This document shows, in pieces, positions 1-6,375 of a stretch of 21,444 nucleotides of DNA (positions are counted from its first letter, which is position 1; every line of letters starts with the position of its first letter). Both the position numbers and the translations under genes were made by a program. The notes below the pieces were generated by a model, which had not been told where the DNA came from, searched no databases, and saw only the letters and a program-made list of their open reading frames with translations. Source of the DNA: CAZPUI01 sp964415525 (GTDB lineage Bacteria > Acidobacteriota > Holophagae > Holophagales > Holophagaceae); NCBI GenBank assembly GCA_964415525.1, contig CAYQAS010000072.1, forward strand, positions 1-21,444, written 5' to 3'.

Positions 1-443
1 TCACCATCGAGGACGGCTGCGACGAGAGCGACTGGAAGAACTGGAAGGCCCTCACCGACAAGCTGAGCAAGACCACGCAGCTGGTGGGTGACGACCTCTT
101 CGTGACCAACCCCGCCATCCTCTCTCGCGGCATCGCCGAAGGCGTTGCCAACGCGATCCTCATCAAGGTGAACCAGATCGGCACCGTGACGGAGACGCTG
201 CGCGCCGTGGACATGGCCCACAAGGCCGGCTATCGCGCCGTCATCAGCCACCGCTCCGGCGAGACCGAAGACACCTTCATCGCCGATCTCGCCGTCGCGA
301 CCGGCGCAGGCCAGATCAAGACCGGCGCCCCCTGCCGCACGGACCGCGTGGCGAAGTACAACCGCCTGCTCCAGATCGAGTGGGAACTCGGTGCGGCCGC
401 CCGCTACGCCGGCCGCGAAGCCTTCGGCGCCCTGCTGCGCTAG
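1..443 (+). CDS. eno: Enolase (phosphopyruvate hydratase), C-terminal part
   Basis: Glycolytic enzyme that interconverts 2-phosphoglycerate and phosphoenolpyruvate in the cytoplasm. The open frame enters from the left edge (first full codon at 3) and stops with TAG at 441-443, so only about the last 146 residues are present. Visible family motifs are IEDG near the left edge, the GDDLFVTNP block, the LIKVNQIGTVTET segment with the active-site lysine, the SHRSGETED segment with the active-site histidine, and GQIKTGAPCRTDRVAKYN with the second conserved lysine. The sequence is intact up to its natural C-terminus. The next gene begins 3 nt downstream, as expected for the common eno-ftsB/divIC arrangement. 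Confidence 0.97.
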   Translation, partial: TIEDGCDESDWKNWKALTDKLSKTTQLVGDDLFVTNPAILSRGIAEGVANAILIKVNQIGTVTETLRAVDMAHKAGYRAVISHRSGETEDTFIADLAVATGAGQIKTGAPCRTDRVAKYNRLLQIEWELGAAARYAGREAFGALLR

Positions 444-446
444 AAC

Positions 447-764
447 ATGGGTCCAGGCGTGAACGTCAGCTGGCTGCTCCAGTCGAAAATCCTGCTGGGA
501 GCCGTCGCACTGGCCGCCCTGATGTCCACCGCCATCGTGATCTTCAGTCCCCTCGGCCTCCCCTCCATCCGGAAGCGGGAGGCCGATCTTCGTGCCCTCA
601 AGCTGGAACTGGCCGCCAAGGCGCGCCAGAACCACGAACTGATGGAAGAGGTGAAGCGTCTCGCCGCGAAGGATCCCGAGCTGCTGGAGGCACTGGCGCG
701 GCGCCAGGGTTTCGCCCGGCCCGGCGAGACGATCTACACCTTCAGGGACCCGAACACCAAGTGA
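447..764 (+). CDS. Septum formation initiator, DivIC/FtsB-like
   Basis: A 105-residue bitopic membrane protein of the FtsB/DivIC type, which in other bacteria joins FtsL and FtsQ/DivIB in the divisome. A short N-terminus is followed by one hydrophobic segment (about residues 12-35), then a charged heptad-like coiled-coil region (about 40-75), then a C-terminal block ARRQGFARPGETIYTF that matches the typical end of this family. The ATG at 447 lies 3 nt after the enolase stop. An in-frame GTG at 459 is an alternative start, and neither has a strong ribosome binding site. The stop TGA at 762-764 overlaps the GTG start of the next gene, so the two are probably translationally coupled. The family assignment rests on architecture, C-terminal motif and context, since these proteins are poorly conserved. 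Confidence 0.85.
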   Translation: MGPGVNVSWLLQSKILLGAVALAALMSTAIVIFSPLGLPSIRKREADLRALKLELAAKARQNHELMEEVKRLAAKDPELLEALARRQGFARPGETIYTFRDPNTK

Positions 765-1567
765 TCTTCCTGGCTTCCGCCTCCGGAAACGGCTTCGCCT
801 ACCTGTGGAAGGACGAAGCGCCCGCGGATTTCCAGGGCGCAGACTGGGCCCGACGGATCTGCCCGAGGGGCGAAGGGCTCGGCGTGGACGGCCTCTTCCT
901 CCTGGAACGCCCCGTCAGTGGATCTCCGTGGGTCATGACCCACTGGGATCCCGATGGCACCCGTTCCTTCTGCTCCAACGGCACGCGCGCCGCCGCGGCC
1001 CTGCTGCCCCCGGAGGTGGAGGGCACATTCGAAGCCGTGGTCAGCGACGAATCCATCCAGCTGCGCGTCCACGATGGCCTCGTGGGCCTGAGGATGCCGG
1101 AAGGCGAAGGCTACGGCATGCAGCCTGTAGCCTTGGATCTGGATCTCCCCCACGGCTACGGCTGGACAGGCACGCCCCATCTCGCCATCGAGGTGCCGGA
1201 CACCGATGCCGTGGACCTTCGCACCCTGGGTCCGCGCCTGCGGCATCATCCAGCACTCCCTCATGGCGCCAACGTCAGCATCGTCCAACCGCTCGCGCCG
1301 GGTCACGCCCGTATCCGGACCTGGGAGCGGGGCGTCGAGGACGAGACCCTCTGCTGCGGCCAGGGATGTGCGGTGGCTGCGGCTTGGCTCGCCCAGCGCA
1401 CCGGCATCCTCGAATGGCACTTCCAGCCGCAGGGCAAGGATCCTGTGACGGTGAGCCTTGCGAGCATTCAAGACAGTCGCTGGCAAGAGCTCTGGCTCGA
1501 GGGTCCCGTTCGCCTGATCGGCCACCTGGAACCGGGCCCCGGCCTGGAGCTTCCCCGGAAGGCCTGA
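761..1567 (+). CDS. Diaminopimelate epimerase family protein (DapF-like), divergent
   Basis: A 268-residue protein with the DapF fold pattern. DapF epimerises LL- to meso-diaminopimelate for lysine and peptidoglycan synthesis. The GTG start at 761 overlaps the preceding stop (GTGA). Both catalytic cysteines can be placed: Cys71 in FCSNGTR (usual CGNGxR) and Cys199 in the ETLCCGQGC block (usual ETxACGxGA). Also kept are the GLGVDG block, GTPH near 137-140, LGP, GANV (N171) and ERG (E189, R190). Several substrate-contact positions of E. coli DapF differ: GND is GNG, N64 is Asp, N157 is Thr, Ser219 is Gln, and G74 beside the first Cys is Ser. It may be the organism's true DapF or a related amino acid epimerase with another substrate. 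Family is fairly sure, substrate is not. Confidence 0.78.
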   Translation: MIFLASASGNGFAYLWKDEAPADFQGADWARRICPRGEGLGVDGLFLLERPVSGSPWVMTHWDPDGTRSFCSNGTRAAAALLPPEVEGTFEAVVSDESIQLRVHDGLVGLRMPEGEGYGMQPVALDLDLPHGYGWTGTPHLAIEVPDTDAVDLRTLGPRLRHHPALPHGANVSIVQPLAPGHARIRTWERGVEDETLCCGQGCAVAAAWLAQRTGILEWHFQPQGKDPVTVSLASIQDSRWQELWLEGPVRLIGHLEPGPGLELPRKA

Positions 1568-1620
1568 TCGGAATGCCGCCGGAATTCGGTGCCGAGACAG
1601 TACCACCCGATACGGCATAG

Positions 1621-3054
1621 GTGACTTCTGCCGACCCTCGACTCGTCCAGCTCCTGACGGAGGCCCTGCGCGCCCATGCCGCGGGGGACTTCGCGGGTGC
1701 CGTACCTGCCTATCAGCGGGTCATTCAGCATGAGCCCCGCCAGCCAGACGCCTGGTGCAACCTCTGCGATATCCTCCGCCTCCACCATCGACTGCCCGAA
1801 TCCCTGGAAGCGGGTCGGCAAGCGGTGGAGTGCGCGCCAGGGTCGGCCCTCGCCCTTCGCAACCTCGGCCTGACCCTGGCGGATATGGGAGAAACCGCCC
1901 GGGCCATGGGCATGCTCCGCCGGGCCCTCGTAATGGCCCCCAGCGACCCCTCCGTGCTCTCCTCCCTGGCGGAGATCCACCACCAGAGCGATGACGACGA
2001 GGCTGCCCTGGCCTGCCACCGCGCGGCCCTCGAAGGCGCCCCCCACCATCCCGACCTCCAACTCAACGTCGGCTTCGGGCTCCTCAGGCTCGGGCGGCTG
2101 GAAGAAGCGGAGCAGCACTTCGTGTCCCTTCCCGGCCACCCCCGTGCCGTCTGGCTCCTGGCCTACACTCGCCTGCTCCAGGGGCACTGGCAGGAAGCTT
2201 GGCCTGGGTTCGCCGCCCGCCAGCTCCTCCCTGAGTTCAAGGAGAACGCACGGCAATTCAGCCAGCCTCGCTGGCGCGGTGAACCCCTCCAGGGCCGCAC
2301 CCTGCTGGTGTGGACAGAACAGGGCTACGGGGATGCCCTCATGGCCCTGCGACTGGTGCCACGAATCAAGGCCCTAGGGGCCCGTGTGATGGTCCAGACC
2401 TACGCATCGCTGATCGACGTGCTTCGCGCATCCGTGGAGGCCGATGCCTGGCTGGCGGAAGGGGATCCGCTCCCGCCTTTCGATGTTCAGGTCCCCTTGC
2501 TTGACCTGCCCTCATGTCTCGATCTCTCACCCGAGGAGGCCTCGAGCCTACCGCCCTTGCGAGTATCCGAGCACCACCGGCCCCCGTCGGATCTCGCCGC
2601 CGCCCTTAGCGCGCCAGTCCGCGGGAGACGGATCGGGCTCGTCTGGGCGGGCAACCCCAGACACATCGAGAACCGGCACCGGAGCCTCGAGGCCGCCCGG
2701 TTGGCGCCCCTGGATGATCTTCCGGACATCACCTGGTTTGGGCTCCAGGTTCCCCATTCGTCGCCTCCCCCGCTGGAGCGCTTCCAGGATCTCGGGCCCC
2801 TGCTTCGCGACTTCACCGACACGGCCTGGGCCCTGGAGCGGCTGGATGCCCTGGTGACGGTCGATACCGCCACAGCCCATCTCGCGGGCGCCCTCGGCCG
2901 CCCCGTGCACCTGCTCCTGCCCTACTTCCCGGACTGGCGCTGGGGCTGGAGCGGCGAGCATTCACCCTGGTATCCCACGCTCCGGATTCATCGCCAACCT
3001 CGGGCCGGTGACTGGTGGATGCCGCTCGAGTCCGTCCGTCTGGCCCTCGCATGA
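1621..3054 (+). CDS. TPR protein with C-terminal GT-B glycosyltransferase-like domain (copy 1)
   Basis: A 477-residue protein. The N-terminal 200 residues are tetratricopeptide repeats (for example around PDAWCNLCDILR and ALALRNLGLTLADMG). The C-terminal half resembles the heptosyltransferase/O-GlcNAc-transferase-like domain found in many TPR-glycosyltransferase fusions: WTEQGYGDALMALR (231-244), GLVWAGNPRHIENRHRS, DTATAHLAGALG (from D415) and SPWYPTLR near the end. The conserved His of the DTxxxHLAG motif is present. Such proteins often modify surface structures or proteins with sugars, but donor and acceptor cannot be read here. The GTG at 1621 lacks a clear Shine-Dalgarno, and no better in-frame start is visible. 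Its stop overlaps the start of a paralog (ATGA at 3051-3054), so the two are probably co-translated. Confidence 0.82.
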   Translation: MTSADPRLVQLLTEALRAHAAGDFAGAVPAYQRVIQHEPRQPDAWCNLCDILRLHHRLPESLEAGRQAVECAPGSALALRNLGLTLADMGETARAMGMLRRALVMAPSDPSVLSSLAEIHHQSDDDEAALACHRAALEGAPHHPDLQLNVGFGLLRLGRLEEAEQHFVSLPGHPRAVWLLAYTRLLQGHWQEAWPGFAARQLLPEFKENARQFSQPRWRGEPLQGRTLLVWTEQGYGDALMALRLVPRIKALGARVMVQTYASLIDVLRASVEADAWLAEGDPLPPFDVQVPLLDLPSCLDLSPEEASSLPPLRVSEHHRPPSDLAAALSAPVRGRRIGLVWAGNPRHIENRHRSLEAARLAPLDDLPDITWFGLQVPHSSPPPLERFQDLGPLLRDFTDTAWALERLDALVTVDTATAHLAGALGRPVHLLLPYFPDWRWGWSGEHSPWYPTLRIHRQPRAGDWWMPLESVRLALA

Positions 3055-4391
3055 CCTCCGCTTCAGGGCTCGGTGAAGAAGGCGGTCGACTCCTCGCCAT
3101 GGGACAACCCTGGGCCGCGGCACCCCTCTTGGCCCGCGCGCTGCATGAGGATCCGGACGATGTCGCCACGCTCCACAATCTGGCCGCTGCCCTCCAGCAG
3201 CTCGACCAGCTCCAGGCCGCTGAAGTGATCTACGGGCGCCTCCTTGGTTCCGGCAAGGCCGGTCCTCAGTCCTGGATGGACTACGGCCTGCTCCTGCTCC
3301 GTCAGGACCGCCCTGTGGAGGCCGAACGGGCCCTCGGCCGGGCGCTGGCGTGCCTCCCCAGGGAGCCCTTCCTGCGCGGGCTCCTGGCCCAGGCGGCCTT
3401 GTCGTCTGGACACTGGCGGGATGCCGTCCCCCACCTGGAGCAGGTCATTGACCAGGAGCCGGATCCGACGGAGCGTCGCTGGAATCGCGCCGCCCTGGAC
3501 CTGCTGGCCGGGCGTTGGCAGGAAGGCTGGGCTGGGTTCGAGGCCCGCTGGCAGACTTCGCAACGTCGCACGACGCTTCGGACCTTTCCCCAGCCCGCCT
3601 GGGACGGCAGCCCCATCCCTGATGCCACGCTCCTCCTTTGGGCCGAGCAGGGGCTGGGGGACTCCCTGTTCGCCCTCCGCTACCTGCCAAGGCTTCATGC
3701 ATTGGGGCCCAGACTCCGCCTCCAGCTCCAGCCCGCCCTCCTGCCCCTCGTCGCCCCTCTCGGGGGCATCGAGGTCCTGCCAGATGACGGGGCGGTGCTG
3801 GCGAGCGACTTCCAGATCCCGCTTCTGAGCCTGCCGCGCCTGCTCCGGGACGAACCGGACGCCGCGAGCTTTGTTCCCTACATCAGGCCCCCCGCCCGAA
3901 GCATCTGGGGCGAAACCCTGGTCCAGCGGCTCGCGGCCCTGCCGCCGGGGCCGCGCATCGGCCTGGTATGGCATGGCGGGGATGGCTTTCTCAGCAATCA
4001 GCTCCGTTCCCTCGATGACACCCACGCGTCGGACCTCCTCCTGACACCGGATGTCCAATGGGTCGCCCTCCAGGCGGGTCAGGCCTGCCCCTGGGCCGTC
4101 GCCCTCGACCTGGGACCGGAGCTGACGGATTTCACCCGCACCGCCGAGGCCCTGGCGACCCTGGATCGCGTCATCACCGTCGACACCGCCACCGCGAACC
4201 TCGCAGGAGCCATGGGCATCGAAGCCTGGGTGCTCCTGCACCTCTCCTGCGATTGGCGCTGGATGCTCGGCGGTGAGCGAAGTCCCTGGTATCCCACCCT
4301 CCGCCTGTTCCGCCAACGCCGCACGGGGCGCTGGGATGAGGTCATCGCCACCGTCCAGTCGGCGCTCCAGGAGGGCCGTGGAACCTGCTAG
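3051..4391 (+). CDS. TPR protein with degenerate GT-B glycosyltransferase-like domain (copy 2)
   Basis: A 446-residue paralog of the preceding gene with the same plan: TPR repeats in about the first 170 residues, then a GT-B-like domain with WAEQGLGDSLFALRYLP (from W197), DTATANLAGAMG (from D378) and SPWYPTLRLFRQ near the end. The ATG at 3051 overlaps the previous TGA; a longer frame opens at 3015 but would overlap copy 1 more. Two motifs have drifted from copy 1 and from the family. The His of DTATAHLAG is Asn (N383), and the usual GLVWAGNPRH block reads GLVWHGGDGF. It may therefore be catalytically altered, or act as a partner subunit of copy 1; this is inference. The stop codon lies in the loop of an inverted repeat (4377-4407). 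Confidence 0.8.
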   Translation: MTSASGLGEEGGRLLAMGQPWAAAPLLARALHEDPDDVATLHNLAAALQQLDQLQAAEVIYGRLLGSGKAGPQSWMDYGLLLLRQDRPVEAERALGRALACLPREPFLRGLLAQAALSSGHWRDAVPHLEQVIDQEPDPTERRWNRAALDLLAGRWQEGWAGFEARWQTSQRRTTLRTFPQPAWDGSPIPDATLLLWAEQGLGDSLFALRYLPRLHALGPRLRLQLQPALLPLVAPLGGIEVLPDDGAVLASDFQIPLLSLPRLLRDEPDAASFVPYIRPPARSIWGETLVQRLAALPPGPRIGLVWHGGDGFLSNQLRSLDDTHASDLLLTPDVQWVALQAGQACPWAVALDLGPELTDFTRTAEALATLDRVITVDTATANLAGAMGIEAWVLLHLSCDWRWMLGGERSPWYPTLRLFRQRRTGRWDEVIATVQSALQEGRGTC

Positions 4392-4407
4392 ACTCGAATG
4401 TTCCACG
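4377..4407. repeat. Perfect 8-bp inverted repeat at the end of the second TPR gene
   Basis: CGTGGAAC at 4377-4384 is matched by its reverse complement GTTCCACG at 4400-4407, with a 15-nt spacer that holds the TAG stop of the upstream gene. It lies 54 bp before the parA start. In RNA it could form a modest hairpin, but no T-tract follows, so it is at best a weak terminator. Each arm also matches one half of a GTTCCACGTGGAAC-type parS palindrome, but the halves are in inside-out order and separated, so this is not a parS site as it stands. Confidence 0.5.
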
Positions 4408-4461
4408 CCTGGGGTTCACTGTGCTTTCCGCTGATTTTCATGCCTTGACGAGGTCGACGCC

Positions 4462-5253
4462 ATGAGCGCCAAGATCCTCGTTCTGGCCAACCAGAAGGGC
4501 GGCGTCGGCAAGACCACCTCCGCCATCAACCTGGCGGCCTCCCTGGCCATGATGGAAAAGATGGTGCTGCTGGTGGATTTCGACCCCCAGGGGCACAGCA
4601 CCACCGGCCTCGGCTTCCCCAAGCCCGACCATCGCGCGGGCTCGTACGCCCTCATGAAAGGGGCTCCTCCCAAAGCCCTGATCCTGAGCACGGAAGTGCC
4701 CATGATGCAGGTCATCCCCGCCGGCAAGGATCTCTCCCAGCTGGAGTTCGAACTCTTCGAGCTGCCCGAGCTGCACATCCTGAAGGCCCAGCTCGACAGC
4801 CTCCGGGCCGATTACGACTACATCGTCATCGATCCGCCCCCGAGCCTCGGCATGATCACGCTGAACGCTCTGACGGCGGCGGACGAGGTGATCATTCCCA
4901 TGCCCTGCGAGTTCTTCGCCCTGGATGGCCTGGCGGAGCTGATGGAAACCATCCGGCGTATCCAAGGCGGGTCCAACCCGAAGCTGAAGCTCGGCGGCAT
5001 CCTGCTGACCATGGCGGAGGAACGCACCAACCTCGGCGCCGCAGTGGCCGCAGAAGTGCGTCAGGCCTTCCCGGGCAAGGTCTTCAAGACCTTCATCCCG
5101 CGCAACATCCGCCTCGCTGAGGCCCCGAGCCACGGCAAACCTGTGGCTTTCTACGACCTGAGATCGAAGGGCGCCCAGGCCTACCTCAACCTCGCCCACG
5201 AGTGGCTGGGGCTGGAGATGGCCAAGGTGCCTGCGGAGGCCGTGCATGAGTAG
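4462..5253 (+). CDS. parA: Chromosome partitioning ATPase ParA/Soj
   Basis: A 263-residue cytoplasmic ATPase that moves ParB-parS complexes during chromosome segregation. The deviant Walker A motif KGGVGKTT is at residues 12-19 with the signature first lysine, VDFDPQG lies at 38-44, and the Walker B region VIDPPPSLG has its Asp at 124. Length and order match Soj-type chromosomal ParA without the N-terminal HTH of plasmid ParA. GAGG lies upstream of the ATG. The gene overlaps parB by 8 nt, so the two form a coupled parAB pair. A 70-bp gap separates it from the TPR gene and could carry its own promoter, though I see no convincing -35/-10 pair. Confidence 0.95.
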   Translation: MSAKILVLANQKGGVGKTTSAINLAASLAMMEKMVLLVDFDPQGHSTTGLGFPKPDHRAGSYALMKGAPPKALILSTEVPMMQVIPAGKDLSQLEFELFELPELHILKAQLDSLRADYDYIVIDPPPSLGMITLNALTAADEVIIPMPCEFFALDGLAELMETIRRIQGGSNPKLKLGGILLTMAEERTNLGAAVAAEVRQAFPGKVFKTFIPRNIRLAEAPSHGKPVAFYDLRSKGAQAYLNLAHEWLGLEMAKVPAEAVHE

Positions 5254-6112
5254 CCTGAAGAAGCCCGCCCTGGGCCGCGGCCTGACGTCCCTGATGAGCC
5301 AGATCTCACCGGAGGACGCGCCCCAGCGCGAGATCCCCATCGGAAGCCTGCATCCGAACCGATTCCAGCCCCGCACCGTATTCCGCGAGGATGCCCTGGA
5401 GGAACTGGCGGAGAGCCTGCGCCAACACGGCATGGTCCAACCCATCGTCGCCCGCAAGGTGGGGGAGCGCTTCGAGATCATCGCCGGCGAGCGCCGCTGG
5501 CGAGCCGCGAAGAAGGCCGGCCTCGCCATGGTGCCCGTGGTGCTCAAGGAGGTCCCGGACGACAAGCTGCTGGAGATCGCCCTGGTCGAGAACATCCAGC
5601 GCCAGGAGCTGAACCCCATCGAGGAGGCCAAGGCCTACTGGCAGCTCGGCGAACACCTGCGCCTCACCCAGGAGCAGGTGGCGGACCGCGTCGGCAAGAG
5701 CCGCCCCCAGGTCGCCAACACCCTGCGCCTGCTGCGTCTGCCCTCCGTCATCCAGAACATGGTCTCCGACGGCCAGGTGAGCACCGGCCACGCCAAGGTC
5801 ATCCTCGGCGTGGAGGATCAGCGCACCCAGGAAGTCCTGGCCCATGAGGTGATCGACGGTCAGCTCAGCGTGCGTGCCCTCGAGGCCCACATCCAGCATC
5901 TCCAGCGGAAGAAGAAGGAACGTTCCAAGAAGAAGGTCAATCCCCAGGCGCTGTTCTTCAAGGCCGCCGCCGAGGAGCTGACCCACGCCTGGTCCACGCG
6001 GGTTGAGATCAAACCCAAGGGCAAGGCGGGGGCGCTCGTCTTCCACTACGCCAACGAGGACGAGCTGGAACGCCTCTTCGAGGGCATGAAGGTCGGCGCC
6101 CGAACACGGTGA
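5246..6112 (+). CDS. parB: Chromosome partitioning protein ParB/Spo0J
   Basis: A 288-residue CTP-dependent DNA clamp that loads at parS. The N-terminus KPALGRGLTSLM is the usual ParA-contacting tail. The ParB/Srx domain follows, with NRFQPR and the CTP-binding GERRWR motif at residues 81-86. A helix-turn-helix is visible at about 140-166 (LTQEQVADRVGKSRPQVANT). A Lys/Arg-rich linker (about 215-230) leads to the C-terminal dimerisation segment. The ATG at 5246 lies within the end of parA. No full parS palindrome (TGTTTCACGTGAAACA or close variants) was found in this window, so the binding sites must lie elsewhere. Confidence 0.95.
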   Translation: MSSLKKPALGRGLTSLMSQISPEDAPQREIPIGSLHPNRFQPRTVFREDALEELAESLRQHGMVQPIVARKVGERFEIIAGERRWRAAKKAGLAMVPVVLKEVPDDKLLEIALVENIQRQELNPIEEAKAYWQLGEHLRLTQEQVADRVGKSRPQVANTLRLLRLPSVIQNMVSDGQVSTGHAKVILGVEDQRTQEVLAHEVIDGQLSVRALEAHIQHLQRKKKERSKKKVNPQALFFKAAAEELTHAWSTRVEIKPKGKAGALVFHYANEDELERLFEGMKVGARTR

Positions 6113-6157
6113 TGGACAACCCGGGCGACGGCTCAGTCTCGAACAAGATAAGCTCGA

Positions 6158-6235
6158 CGAATCCATGGCGGAAGCATCAGCGGCCATAACGGGAGACCGT
6201 GTTATTGCCGCGATGCCCAGCCACGGATGGATTCG
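6158..6235. other. Nested three-tier inverted repeat (possible structured RNA or palindromic element)
   Basis: The 263-bp gap between convergent parB and the peptidase gene (6113-6375) holds no supportable gene, but it has strong symmetry. The outer arms CGAATCCAT (6158-6166) and ATGGATTCG (6227-6235) are perfect complements. Inside them GCATC (6174-6178) pairs with GATGC (6212-6216). Innermost, CGGCCATAAC (6181-6190) pairs with GTTATTGCCG (6201-6210) with one mismatch around a 10-nt loop. All three pair in register, giving a 78-nt imperfect hairpin. It does not match the tRNA, SRP RNA or RNase P signatures I know. It could be an antiterminated 3' UTR, a small RNA, or a REP-like palindromic repeat; the sequence alone does not decide. 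Confidence 0.5.
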
Positions 6236-6314
6236 TGCGCACTCCCGTGCCGTGCGCTGGAGATGCTCCTCGCGGCCACACAACCGCAGCCGGTGGTCGA
6301 CTGACGGGATGCTT

Positions 6315-6356
6315 CGAGGAAAGGCGATACAAAACCGGCTGTCGCGCCTTTCCTCG
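6315..6356. terminator. Hairpin between convergent parB and peptidase gene, likely terminator
   Basis: CGAGGAAAGGCG at 6315-6326 and CGCCTTTCCTCG at 6345-6356 form a perfect 12-bp stem with an 18-nt loop. It sits 20 bp beyond the stop of the - strand peptidase gene and about 200 bp past parB, between two convergent genes. There is no T-run on either side, so this would be a non-canonical intrinsic terminator or an mRNA-end stabiliser. Confidence 0.6.
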
Positions 6357-6375
6357 GCTTCAGCGTTTCCAGCTC

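Noticed and set aside
734..1618. Long open frame on the - strand opposite the DapF-like gene
   Set aside because: The + strand frame has clear DapF motifs with both cysteines; the - frame shows no domain and is a GC-rich shadow.
3063..4406. A 447-codon open frame on the - strand opposite the second TPR gene
   Set aside because: Its translation is low-complexity Gly/Glu/Gln-rich with no recognisable domain, while the + frame carries TPR and GT-B motifs and overlaps its upstream paralog neatly.
4392..6375. A canonical parS site near parAB
   Set aside because: I looked for TGTTTCACGTGAAACA and close variants on both strands and found only separated half-site matches at 4377-4407.
6113..6375. 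An integron attC site, SRP RNA or RNase P RNA in the hairpin-rich gap
   Set aside because: The ends lack the attC RYYYAAC/GTTRRRY core, and the SRP and RNase P signature motifs are absent.
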